A DNA stretch of 49,458 nucleotides from Methanomicrobium sp. (GTDB lineage: Archaea > Halobacteriota > Methanomicrobia > Methanomicrobiales > Methanomicrobiaceae): contig JAFPWZ010000071.1 of assembly GCA_017412625.1 (NCBI GenBank), forward strand, positions 1 to 49,458. The letters run 5' to 3'. Below the pieces are notes generated by a model. That model ran no database searches. It was not told where the DNA came from and saw nothing but the letters and a program-made list of their open reading frames with translations. Position numbers and translations under genes: made by a program. Positions 26,139 to 33,580 of this stretch are shown one piece after another (positions within the stretch are counted from its first letter, which is position 1; each line of letters starts with the position of its first letter).

Positions 26139-26178
26139 TGTTTATCTGTAAATGTTTTATCCGTAAAAGGTGATATAA
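26139..26178. promoter_or_regulatory. 40-bp divergent promoter region (rio2 / Ncs6-like gene)
   Basis: Two near-identical words, TTTATCTGTAAA and TTTATCCGTAAA, lie about 17 bases apart in this short interval. AGGTGAT before the GTG at 26179 is the ribosome-binding site of the rightward gene. Core promoters for both directions must overlap here or extend into the coding sequences. Confidence 0.4.
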
Positions 26179-26931
26179 GTGCTTAACACCAAGGATCTTA
26201 CAAATATCATGAAATGCTCCAAATGCGCTTGCGATGCCGTAATTACGCAGAGATACTCGGGTATGAGCCTGTGCCCCCTGCATTTCACCGAAGATTTTGA
26301 GTCGCGGGCGAAGAAAGCGATACGAAAACACAGATGGCTCTCGCCTAACGACTGCATTGCCGTTGACTTCGACGGCAGTTTCGCCGCGGCGGCACTCCTT
26401 CATCTGCTTGCGAAGTTCTTCGGAAAGCGTCCCGATATCAGGCTTATTGCCGTCGGCGACGACGAAGAGACTCTCAAAGAGGTCGCGGAAATATACGGAA
26501 TTGAATATGCACCAGGTTCTGCACTTAGGTCGCCAGACATCGCGGGAGAACTCGGCTGCACAAAGATTGCGGTTGCGGCAACGCTCGATTCCGAAGCGGA
26601 GTTTGTCTTTGAATGCATACTCAAAGGCGATTCGGAGGGTCTGTTAAGCCGCGGCAGAGGCGGAGACGGAGAAATTCCCATGATAATGCCGATAATGAAC
26701 ATTCCGGCGGCAGAGGCGGAACTTTACTGCCGCATTCACGGAATTGATGCGGGAGATGAAGCGGCATGCGAAATCCGCGATAACGGCGCAGACGCAGAGT
26801 TCCCTAAACTCGCAAAGGAACTTCTGGACGATTATGCCGACGAACACCCCGCCGCTAAATACGCTCTTGTAAACCTCATGGAAGAGTTTCAAAACGCGGA
26901 TATGCGGGATGATTCCGAAAGAGAGATTTAA
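26179..26931 (+). CDS. Degenerate Ncs6/TtuA-like protein lacking the PP-loop motif
   Basis: A 250-residue relative of the tRNA thiolase family Ncs6/TtuA. The N-terminal zinc motif is kept (Cys13, Cys16, Cys32, His35, in CSKC and LCPLHF), and the following helix FESRAKKAIRKHRWL fits the family. But where active members have SGGKDS, this has VDFDGSFAA (about 62-70) before the conserved ALLHLLAKFF; where they have TGHNLDDEAQ it has AATLDSEAE (near 135-143). The C-terminal Cys cluster of true enzymes is absent. It is therefore unlikely to bind ATP or thiolate tRNA as usual. GTG at 26179 is preferred, with AGGTGAT upstream; ATG at 26209 is possible. nadE follows after 97 bases. Confidence 0.75.
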   Translation: MLNTKDLTNIMKCSKCACDAVITQRYSGMSLCPLHFTEDFESRAKKAIRKHRWLSPNDCIAVDFDGSFAAAALLHLLAKFFGKRPDIRLIAVGDDEETLKEVAEIYGIEYAPGSALRSPDIAGELGCTKIAVAATLDSEAEFVFECILKGDSEGLLSRGRGGDGEIPMIMPIMNIPAAEAELYCRIHGIDAGDEAACEIRDNGADAEFPKLAKELLDDYADEHPAAKYALVNLMEEFQNADMRDDSEREI

Positions 26932-27028
26932 GAATTTAAGATCCTTTTCAAGATTGTTTAAGATAGATTTAAGACTGATTTTTGCATATCTTCAGATATA
27001 CTCAGATTAACGGAATGCGAGGCAATAT

Positions 27029-27802
27029 ATGAAAGAACTCTGCGAAGGATGCGAATGCGAAAAGATTGAGCAGATGATACGTCACACGGTCTGGTCGTCG
27101 GGACGAAATAAGATAGTCATTGGACTCTCGGGCGGCATCGACTCGGCGCTTGCGGCAGTCCTCTGCACAAGAGCGGTGGGAGCGGAAAATGTCCTCGGAT
27201 ACATGCTTCCGTCTTCCGTGACGCCGAAAGAGGATATCGACGACGTAAAGGCACTCTGCGAAAAGTTCAACATTAAACTCGCAATTGTGCCCATTACAGG
27301 ACTAATCGAAGAATTCTCAAAGATTGACGGCTTCACTGACTCCCGCTACCTTCTCGGCAATGTCATGGCACGCCTGAGGATGACAATCCTTTACTATTAC
27401 GCAAACCAAAATCGGGGTCTCGTCTGCGGCACCTCAAACAAGAGCGAGTATCTTCTCGGATACTCGACGAAACACGGAGACGATGCCGGGGATATCGAGC
27501 CGCTCATGCATCTCTACAAATCCGAGGTCCGCATTCTTTCGGCATTCACCGGTGTCATTCAGCCGATTATCGACAAAACACCCTCGGCAGGTCTTTACAG
27601 CGGTCAGAGCGACGAGAAGGAGATAGGGTTTACATACGACGTCATAGACGAAGCGCTGAGAAATCTTGAGGCAAACAACTGGAAACCGCAGAACGATACC
27701 GAGAACGCCATACTCGAAAAAGTAAAGAAAGCGGCGCATAAGAGGAATGCACCCCCGAATCTGCTGAAAGACGGCGGAACGGACGGCGGCTGCAGGATTT
27801 AA
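27029..27802 (+). CDS. nadE: NAD+ synthetase
   Basis: Converts nicotinic acid adenine dinucleotide to NAD with ATP and an amino donor. The 257 residues have the PP-loop IGLSGGIDSALAAVL (Ser34-Ser39), VCGTSNKSEYLLGYSTKHGDDAGDIEPL and KTPSAGLYSGQSDEKEIGF, all hallmarks of NadE. There is no glutaminase domain, so free ammonia is the likely nitrogen source. GAGG (27019-27022) lies six bases before the ATG. The N-terminus has three Cys residues (CEGCEC). It converges on the sugar isomerase gene with only 11 bases between them. Confidence 0.96.
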   Translation: MKELCEGCECEKIEQMIRHTVWSSGRNKIVIGLSGGIDSALAAVLCTRAVGAENVLGYMLPSSVTPKEDIDDVKALCEKFNIKLAIVPITGLIEEFSKIDGFTDSRYLLGNVMARLRMTILYYYANQNRGLVCGTSNKSEYLLGYSTKHGDDAGDIEPLMHLYKSEVRILSAFTGVIQPIIDKTPSAGLYSGQSDEKEIGFTYDVIDEALRNLEANNWKPQNDTENAILEKVKKAAHKRNAPPNLLKDGGTDGGCRI

Positions 27803-27804
27803 AA

Positions 27805-27818
27805 AATAAATATTTATT
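27805..27818. terminator. Palindromic A/T element between nadE and cupin isomerase genes
   Basis: AATAAATATTTATT is a perfect 14-base palindrome flanked by A- and T-rich sequence, spanning the 11-base gap between two converging stops. It could serve both strands as a weak terminator. Confidence 0.35.
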
Positions 27819-28554
27819 CTATTTTCGGCTGATTCGTCAGAAATCTCTGATACTGTGGTGCTTTTACCGTATCGAGAATCTTTGGAACATTGAGATATTT
27901 GGGGAGAATATCTCCGCCTATGAATGAGTATATCGGAACGCCGTGCTGAAGACCCAGTTCGGGAATCTCGAAAGAATCGATGACTCTTATCTCGGGCAGT
28001 CCTTCGGGATAGTGCGGATTTCTGATAAAGCCCGAATCGAGTTCGTAGTAAGCGGCGCCGTGCATCTCGCCGTAGAACTCATATTCGCTCTCAAACTCGC
28101 AGGAGACTATATTTGCCATCACAAGCCTGTCCTTTGAAGGATTAATGGTCACATGCCCGTATCCGCTGGGAATCAGAACGACGTCCCCCGCAGTCGCACG
28201 AATCACGCATACATCGCTTAAGTTGCGGTTCTGAAGGAGAAAATGTGCTTCGCCCCCGAGAACCTGATAGAGTTCGGGATAAGCTCTGCCGCAGGGCGCA
28301 TTCGGATGGTAATGCCCCTTGGTCTTTACAAACTCGGCCCCGATTTTGTTTGCGGGAATCACCGTAATATCGTATCTAAGACCGTTATCTTCCAGCCATT
28401 TCGCATCCCTTTCGTTCTTCGAAAGAGCGCGGTACATAAAATAGAGCGGAGTATTAGGATCCATGCCCGACTTAGTATCGTAGAGCACGGATTCCATATC
28501 CTTTAATGTGCGTTCACCCGCCTTGGGAAACGGTCCGTCCCAGAAATTATGCAT
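27814..28554 (-). CDS. pgiA: Glucose-6-phosphate isomerase, archaeal cupin type
   Basis: Interconverts glucose-6-phosphate and fructose-6-phosphate. The 246 residues belong to the metal-dependent cupin isomerase family unrelated to the classic PGI. Seen: TKGHYHPNAPCGRAYPELYQ (metal-binding His-X-His and Glu), GGEAHFLLQN and SGYGHVTINPSKDRLVMANIV (third metal His). The family core is about 190 residues; here an extra C-terminal segment of about 50 residues (GLPEIRVID...YLNVPKILDTV) is present, as in some methanogen members. The ATG overlaps the upstream CARDB-protein stop by eight bases, so translation of the two is likely coupled. Confidence 0.93.
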   Translation of the reverse strand: MHNFWDGPFPKAGERTLKDMESVLYDTKSGMDPNTPLYFMYRALSKNERDAKWLEDNGLRYDITVIPANKIGAEFVKTKGHYHPNAPCGRAYPELYQVLGGEAHFLLQNRNLSDVCVIRATAGDVVLIPSGYGHVTINPSKDRLVMANIVSCEFESEYEFYGEMHGAAYYELDSGFIRNPHYPEGLPEIRVIDSFEIPELGLQHGVPIYSFIGGDILPKYLNVPKILDTVKAPQYQRFLTNQPKIE

Positions 28555-29842
28555 TATTCTTTATTTTGCGCTGATAGACTAAATATCCAGCGATAATTAA
28601 CACGAATACAAGTACGGTAAGCACAATCGGGTTGGTGAATATGTCGCCGATATTGCCGAGCGACTTGACCTTTACCTGTGCTTTCATCGAATCGGAGATC
28701 TGGCTGTTATCAAGGATATCGCGGTATCTGATCTCGGTATCGACTCCGTAATCCTTCTCGGTCGCATCCGATGCAACGCTTACCTTATAGACACCCGTAA
28801 CCGATTCTCCCGGGGCGATATCGCCGAGATATGCGGTATCATCGTTCGACGTGAACGGTTTTACGGCGCTGATACGTGCCTGTGCATTGTATGCGGTCGT
28901 GTCACCGATATTCTTGTAGGTAATCACAAGGTTGCCCTTCTGACCTGGTCTGAACGAACCCGCTTCGGATGTAATCTCGAACTTTACCTTGCCGCCGACT
29001 TTGATTCCGACCGTCTCGGAATCTGACTTCTTGTCTTTACCGTTTTCGTCCTTGTAGGTCGCATAGACGAGAACCGGGTATGTCTTTGCCTCACCCTCGT
29101 TCGAGACCGATGCCTTGAACTTCACGTGTGCGACATCTCCGGGTGCAAACTCGCCGACATACGAACTGGCATCGGTCGGAACGATGGCACTGCCGTCTGC
29201 CCTGTTAAGTCTGATCACGGTGTCGTGACCGGTCTCGGCACCGACATTTTTGACATCCATCGTGATATATCCCTCAACGCCGACATTCATGGAATCCGTC
29301 TGTACGTTCGAGATCTCAAGCTGCATGTTCTCCTTAATCTTTACCTTAAGCGGCACCGACTCGTCGACATCCTTATAGGTATATGACATTGCATCGGTTC
29401 CGTACTGCTCGGCATAGTAGAGATATTTGTACTTCAGATTTGCATTGAGAATGTATGTTCCGGGTTGCGCATCCTTGTTGATTGTGACCGAGAATGTCGC
29501 AGGCACCGCGGTTCCCGAGGTGATGCTTCCGAGCATCTGAGCATCGGTCTTTACTTTAATCGGAGCACCGTTCTCGAGGAGGTCAATGCTGACAAGTCTT
29601 GCCGTACTGGGCAGATCATCACGTGTGACCACACTGTCCTGCATAATCTTTGTACCTACCTCACCGGTGTTACTGACAATGACGGTCAGTGCCGCATCGG
29701 TGCCGGGTTCAAACTCGTTTGTACCCGATATTTTGACGTCCATATCGGGAGAACCCGACGTATATTTTACACCGGCACTTGCGGGCATTATCAGAAACGC
29801 GACGCAAACCATAAAAACCAGGATAAATGTTGAATATTTCAT
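28547..29842 (-). CDS. Secreted membrane-anchored CARDB/S-layer-type protein
   Basis: A 431-residue surface protein of the COG1361 type. Signal peptide at residues 1-23 (MKYSTFILVFMV...MPASA), then three or four immunoglobulin-like CARDB/NEW3 repeats (PGTDAALTVIVSNTGEVG, EGYITMDVKNVGAETGHD, PGQKGNLVITYKNIGDTTA, each followed by a GEFAPGD/GDIAPGES turn), and a C-terminal transmembrane helix (IVLTVLVFVLIIAGYLVY) with a basic tail (QRKIKNNA). The bulk is therefore outside the cell. The frame is open to 29938, but ATG at 29842 begins the signal peptide. Related archaeal proteins sit beside ABC exporters; here the only partner is the overlapping sugar isomerase. Confidence 0.88.
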   Translation of the reverse strand: MKYSTFILVFMVCVAFLIMPASAGVKYTSGSPDMDVKISGTNEFEPGTDAALTVIVSNTGEVGTKIMQDSVVTRDDLPSTARLVSIDLLENGAPIKVKTDAQMLGSITSGTAVPATFSVTINKDAQPGTYILNANLKYKYLYYAEQYGTDAMSYTYKDVDESVPLKVKIKENMQLEISNVQTDSMNVGVEGYITMDVKNVGAETGHDTVIRLNRADGSAIVPTDASSYVGEFAPGDVAHVKFKASVSNEGEAKTYPVLVYATYKDENGKDKKSDSETVGIKVGGKVKFEITSEAGSFRPGQKGNLVITYKNIGDTTAYNAQARISAVKPFTSNDDTAYLGDIAPGESVTGVYKVSVASDATEKDYGVDTEIRYRDILDNSQISDSMKAQVKVKSLGNIGDIFTNPIVLTVLVFVLIIAGYLVYQRKIKNNA

Positions 29843-30275
29843 AACTGCCGTCCTATTTACTTTATTGTAATTGGTTAAAATTACGATATTTCTCAAACTT
29901 TTTAAATTTACAGTATATATTAGTATGCCAATACGCAAAGTTTATGCATGAGTCGGAATCGATGTTTTCGGCATATATAACAAGAATTTTGCGGATTTTC
30001 GGGTATCAAAGAGAGATGTTTTTGCACAGCGCGGGGATAAAACCGTGAGTATTTATGCGCGGTTTAAATGTGATATCATGGTCGGGACGATGTCGGGACG
30101 ATGCTCCAAGGGTCAACCGCAGGGGTTAATCACGGGGTCAATCAACCGCGTCAGTCACTCTCTTTCGGCGCCGGTCAACATCCGACAACGATCCTCAAAC
30201 GTCATTCAGCGTCAGTCAACGGTCGGTCACCCGTCTGTCCTTTTATTCAGACTAGGGCATATGAGGACATAACAG
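29843..30275. other. Gene-free segment with short GTC-rich repeats
   Basis: No credible gene in about 430 bases. The first 100 bases are the AT-rich promoter of the CARDB gene. Further on lie a possible stem AAACCG/CGGTTT (30040-30065, 14-base loop), an 11-base direct duplication GTCGGGACGAT (30081-30102), and from about 30110 to 30245 many words of the form GTCAACCG, GTCAATCAACCG, GTCAGTCA and GTCGGTCA in one orientation. It has the look of a decayed or diversifying repeat array. Confidence 0.6.
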
Positions 30276-30286
30276 AAAATATAATT
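30276..30286 (+). promoter_or_regulatory. TATA-like element for the 323-residue protein gene
   Basis: AAAATATAATT lies about 32 bases before ATG 30313; it predicts a leader of only a few bases. By eye. Confidence 0.45.
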
Positions 30287-30312
30287 CATCTTAAGATTGA
30301 TAGGTTATTTAG

Positions 30313-31284
30313 ATGATAACACAACGTGCTGTTTCGGCAGTGGAAGATATTCTGAAAGCCGCGTCCTTTGATGTCGATCAAGGGACGGGCGGCGCAAGTC
30401 TTACGGCATACAGAGACAACGAATGCTTAATTGTTCTCTGTTCGGACAATCCCGATGAGATTAACGAATTTGCCGTCAAAAAATACAAGTATCGGACAGA
30501 CGACGGATTTGCATACTGCAAGAAACTTCTCTTCACGATGAAGAAAGTCGGCTATCTCGAAGAGTGTACGGTCTGGGGGCACGAAGAACTTGCAAAGTAT
30601 GCGGGTCAGGCAGTCATAGCCGAGATCCTCGGCGAGCATATTGCCCTCGACTTTGAGTACAATTCGCAGACGGCATCGCCTTCGGGAACTGTCGGCGCTC
30701 AGAAATCGGGTGTGATGACCCTCGACGATTACGGTCCCGAACTTGTCTGTCTTCCGGAGAATATTACCGCGGACAGAGCACAGAAGATGGCGGGCATACG
30801 CGGCGAGGTCTGCTTTGTCTATATCCCGCATTATCTCTATACCTGCACAAGCCGCGGCGAGAAGCAGTGCGGCAAATACCTTATCAACTTCGACCGCGAC
30901 GAAAAAGGTCTCATCAACGCGATTACGGGCAGCAAGTGCGAGATTGAGTCCGAGAAACTTGAGAATGTCAAGCCCGAGACCAAGAATGTCTCCGGCGGCG
31001 CCAAGGTAATGGATGCAAAGGTCAAGAAGAGCGAGATCTCGGAGTCGCTCATGAAATCGCTAATCGAAGATCTGACAAAGAATGTGAGAGTAAACCACTC
31101 CGAAGGCGATGCGATATACTACGAGGACCTTAAGGTCGCGCCCGACAAAGACAACATCAAGGTCGAGCTTGAACTGGTCTACCTCCCCGTCGTTCAGATC
31201 AGGGGCGACAAGATAGTCGAGATTGACATGATGTCGGGCGAGATTCTGCGCGAGCCTGTCGATGACGGCGTTGAGCTCCTCTAA
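30313..31284 (+). CDS. Protein of unknown function, 323 residues
   Basis: I do not recognise this protein. It has no signal peptide or membrane helix. The first 130 residues look like an alpha/beta domain (SLTAYRDNECLIVLCSDNPDEINEF, a Lys/Tyr-rich helix, CTVWGHEELAKYAGQAVIAEILGEHIALDFEY), reminiscent in layout of small nuclease-like folds, though no catalytic motif is convincing. A middle part has YIPHYLYTCTSRGEKQCGKYLINF with two close Cys. The last 80 residues (ISESLMKSLIEDLTKNVRVNHSEGDAIYYEDLKVAP, ELELVYLPVVQIRGDKIVEIDMMSGEI) form a second beta-rich domain. Codon use resembles its neighbours and the frame is uninterrupted, so it is a real gene. A TATA-like box precedes it. Confidence 0.8.
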   Translation: MITQRAVSAVEDILKAASFDVDQGTGGASLTAYRDNECLIVLCSDNPDEINEFAVKKYKYRTDDGFAYCKKLLFTMKKVGYLEECTVWGHEELAKYAGQAVIAEILGEHIALDFEYNSQTASPSGTVGAQKSGVMTLDDYGPELVCLPENITADRAQKMAGIRGEVCFVYIPHYLYTCTSRGEKQCGKYLINFDRDEKGLINAITGSKCEIESEKLENVKPETKNVSGGAKVMDAKVKKSEISESLMKSLIEDLTKNVRVNHSEGDAIYYEDLKVAPDKDNIKVELELVYLPVVQIRGDKIVEIDMMSGEILREPVDDGVELL

Positions 31285-31368
31285 ACTCCACAAAATCGTA
31301 AAACCCGAAATTTAAAGGATTTCAAATCCGGCAAATAAGTTAAATAACATTAATTCTTTTTTATTCTT

Positions 31369-32745
31369 ATGATTACGGTAATCGGCGGAGGTCCTGCCGG
31401 CAGGTTTGCGGCATCTTATCTTGCGGGCACTGGGGAGAAGGTTCGCATAATTGAGAAGAGCGGAAATCTCGGGGGACAATGCCTGAAATACGGGTGCATG
31501 GTTACCTGCGGACTCAATGATGCCGCAAGAAACCTCAATCATCTGGCTAAACTTCAAAAGTTGCATGTTCTGAACGGTGCGGATCCGCAGATCTCGCTTC
31601 CGAATCTCTGGAAGGAGCTTGGAGCAATACAGGATACCATCTTTAAAGTGCTCGACAATGAGGCGGATTTGGCGGGTATCGAGGTCATCAACGGCGAAGT
31701 TACTCTCTCGGGTCGGGACATTTATCTCAACGGCAGTCTGCTTCCGCAGGGGGACGGCGACAGGATACTGATTGCCACGGGCTCATACCCGATAATTCCG
31801 CAGATTAAGGGCATTGAACTCAACGGCGTCCATAATCCGCATACCCTGCAGAGTATGAAAGCGGTGCCGAAGAATCTGCTTATCATCGGCGGTGGTGTCA
31901 TCGCTGCCGAATACGCCTATATCTTCTCGCAGTTCGGATCGAATGTGACAATGGCATGCCGGAGCGCTTTCCTGCGCGATAAACCCGAAAGGCTGATTAA
32001 ATGCGCACGAAAAGAGATTCCCGCGGTCTCGATACGCGAGTATACCCTTGTTGAGGAACTCAAATCGGCGGACGGTCAGGAGTCGAAAGGTTTTGTGGCA
32101 TCCGCCGTTCTTAAAAGCGGCGGAAACCGCGAGGAGATACCCTGCGATGCCGTGATAATCGCATCGGGTCTCAGACCGCGGACCGAGAACATAAAAGGGA
32201 TTGCGCTGGACGATGCCGGTGCGGTTATCGTCGACGACAGCTACAGGACGAATGTTGACGGCGTATATGCCGCGGGCGACGTCACGGGGAAGGTTTTTCT
32301 CACGCCGTATGCGCGAATGCAGGGGATAGCGGCGGCAAAATCCATCCTCGGCGAGAAAGTTCCCAGGATTCCCGAATATATACCGCAGTCCGTGAAACTC
32401 TTCTACGAGCATACCTTCTGCAACATGGATTCGAAGTCCGATACAGGTAACTCCGTGCGTGAATTTTCACTTCCGGCACAGGCGGGTCCCGGCTGGATAT
32501 GGTGGGTAAGCGACAGATATACGGGCATTTCCTCGATAAGAGTCGATGCGGACAGCGGCATTGTCAAAGGCATACATCTCTCCTCGCCTTCATCGGGCAC
32601 GGTCGGGGCATATATGGCATATCTCATGGAAAAAAGTCTGAACGTTAAGGATTTCGAGACCTTCCTCGAGGTGCACCCCTCAACCGACGGCTTATACATG
32701 CTCGTCAAATACGGCGACACTTTGCTTACAAAAGAGACAAAGTGA
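31369..32745 (+). CDS. Orphan flavoprotein disulfide reductase (dihydrolipoamide dehydrogenase-like)
   Basis: A class I pyridine nucleotide-disulfide oxidoreductase of 458 residues. FAD-binding VIGGGPAGRFAASYL (4-18), redox-active pair Cys38-Cys43 (GGQCLKYGC) with an unusual third Cys47 where most relatives have a Lys-containing IPSK segment, NAD(P)-binding LIIGGGVIAAEYAYIF, the second FAD block VYAAGDVTGKVFLTPYA, and the dimer domain with EVHPSTDG in place of HPTLSE. No 2-oxoacid dehydrogenase or lipoate genes adjoin, so the substrate is unknown; a thiol/disulfide role is plausible in a methanogen. TTAAATA at 31340-31346 lies about 25 bases before the ATG, and no Shine-Dalgarno is present: probably leaderless. 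Confidence 0.88.
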   Translation: MITVIGGGPAGRFAASYLAGTGEKVRIIEKSGNLGGQCLKYGCMVTCGLNDAARNLNHLAKLQKLHVLNGADPQISLPNLWKELGAIQDTIFKVLDNEADLAGIEVINGEVTLSGRDIYLNGSLLPQGDGDRILIATGSYPIIPQIKGIELNGVHNPHTLQSMKAVPKNLLIIGGGVIAAEYAYIFSQFGSNVTMACRSAFLRDKPERLIKCARKEIPAVSIREYTLVEELKSADGQESKGFVASAVLKSGGNREEIPCDAVIIASGLRPRTENIKGIALDDAGAVIVDDSYRTNVDGVYAAGDVTGKVFLTPYARMQGIAAAKSILGEKVPRIPEYIPQSVKLFYEHTFCNMDSKSDTGNSVREFSLPAQAGPGWIWWVSDRYTGISSIRVDADSGIVKGIHLSSPSSGTVGAYMAYLMEKSLNVKDFETFLEVHPSTDGLYMLVKYGDTLLTKETK

Positions 32746-32797
32746 GGGCGTGAAACTGAGAGCATGAAACGGAGTTCGGGCTGAAAAAAGTTAAATC

Positions 32798-33157
32798 TTA
32801 TTTTTTATCGTTTTTATTGTTATTATTGTCTTTATCGCATTTATCGTCTTTATCGCTTTTATCGTCTTTATCGCTTTTATCAAAGCTCTTGTTCTTCTGC
32901 GCCTCAATCCATGAGGATATCAGTTTTTTAAGCTCGTTATCGGTCATATTGCTGTCGGCATAATAGTGAAGATAGAACTCGAGATCTTCGAGTGTGGGAT
33001 GGATGACATTGTTCATGAGATCATCCGCGGAAGCACCTTTCTTTTTGCTTGAACGCAGCAGAAGAAGTTCGTTCATGTGCCTGTCCTCGCCGAGCTCGAA
33101 GAGTATGTCTTCCAGACGCCTCTTCAGAATACCTTTTTTGCCGTCCTCATCCTGCAT
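32798..33157 (-). CDS. Small unknown protein with repetitive Lys/Asp tail
   Basis: A 119-residue protein I cannot assign. Residues 1-80 are helical-looking (GILKRRLEDILFELGEDRHMNELLLLR, LEDLEFYLHYYAD, NELKKLISSWIEAQKN). The last 30 residues are an acidic/basic low-complexity tail built of Ser-Asp-Lys-Asp-Asp-Lys units and ending NNNNKNDKK, encoded by an 18-base DNA repeat. ATG 33157 follows a GGGGT word by seven bases; ATG 33178 and an open frame to 33289 are possible but lack a ribosome-binding site. It converges on the flavoprotein gene. Confidence 0.65.
   Translation of the reverse strand: MQDEDGKKGILKRRLEDILFELGEDRHMNELLLLRSSKKKGASADDLMNNVIHPTLEDLEFYLHYYADSNMTDNELKKLISSWIEAQKNKSFDKSDKDDKSDKDDKCDKDNNNNKNDKK
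32806..32880. repeat. 18-bp tandem repeat encoding a Lys/Asp tail
   Basis: The plus strand shows repeated ATCGTCTTTATCGCTTTT and partial copies. The minus strand encodes Lys-Ser-Asp-Lys-Asp-Asp units at the protein C-terminus. The period is six codons. Confidence 0.85.
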
Positions 33158-33473
33158 TTTGCATACCCCTGCTTTCATTATAGTTTGCGCCGCGATGATA
33201 AACCGTTTTTGATATCGCGGGCCTGCGATATTCAGGCAAAACTTCGGTGAATATCTTTGAAAATTCAGGGAATTTCTTTGAAGAATCAATGAGAGATCGG
33301 TGAATAAATTTTCACGATTAATGCGCGACTTCCGCGACGATATATACGGACAAACAAAATACGTGAACTATTCAAAAAAATAAGAAATATTATTTCCACA
33401 TTTTTGTATTTGTGAAATAAACTTGCCACAATTTGTTACTTTTTCATTCAAAAAATATGTCCTTAAACTCAAA
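33158..33473. other. AT-rich gene-free segment
   Basis: Upstream flank of the minus-strand small gene. Contains its presumed promoter, the short echo AAATTCAGGGAATTTCTTTGAAG near 33260-33285 and AT-rich sequence after 33300. I see no gene or clear RNA structure here. Confidence 0.5.
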
Positions 33474-33483
33474 CTTTATTTAG
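33474..33483 (+). promoter_or_regulatory. TATA-like element before a possible structured RNA
   Basis: CTTTATTTAG preceded by CAAA matches an archaeal BRE/TATA layout. Initiation about 25 bases downstream, near 33508, would begin a transcript with the two hairpins described at 33508-33580. Confidence 0.35.
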
Positions 33484-33507
33484 TATTACGATAACCTTTA
33501 CTTTGTG

Positions 33508-33580
33508 CGTGAGGATGCCTGTTTCAGGCTACAGTGAGATATCGGCGGACTTAGACCATTAAGTCAGATATGCCGAAATT
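33508..33580 (+). ncRNA. Candidate structured RNA or long leader
   Basis: Two stems follow the TATA-like element: GCCTG-TTT-CAGGC (33517-33529) and a nested pair TCGGC/GCCGA (33542-33546 with 33572-33576) enclosing GACTTA-GACCAT-TAAGTC (33548-33565). No tRNA arms, C/D boxes or known riboswitch core could be recognised. It could be a small RNA or the start of a 590-base leader for the TPR gene. Based on visible pairing only. Confidence 0.3.

Noticed and set aside
30045-30316. Two overlapping short open frames in the GTC-rich segment
   Set aside because: Composition is driven by the repeats (Ser/Gln/Arg), with no start signal; promoter-like DNA lies inside them.
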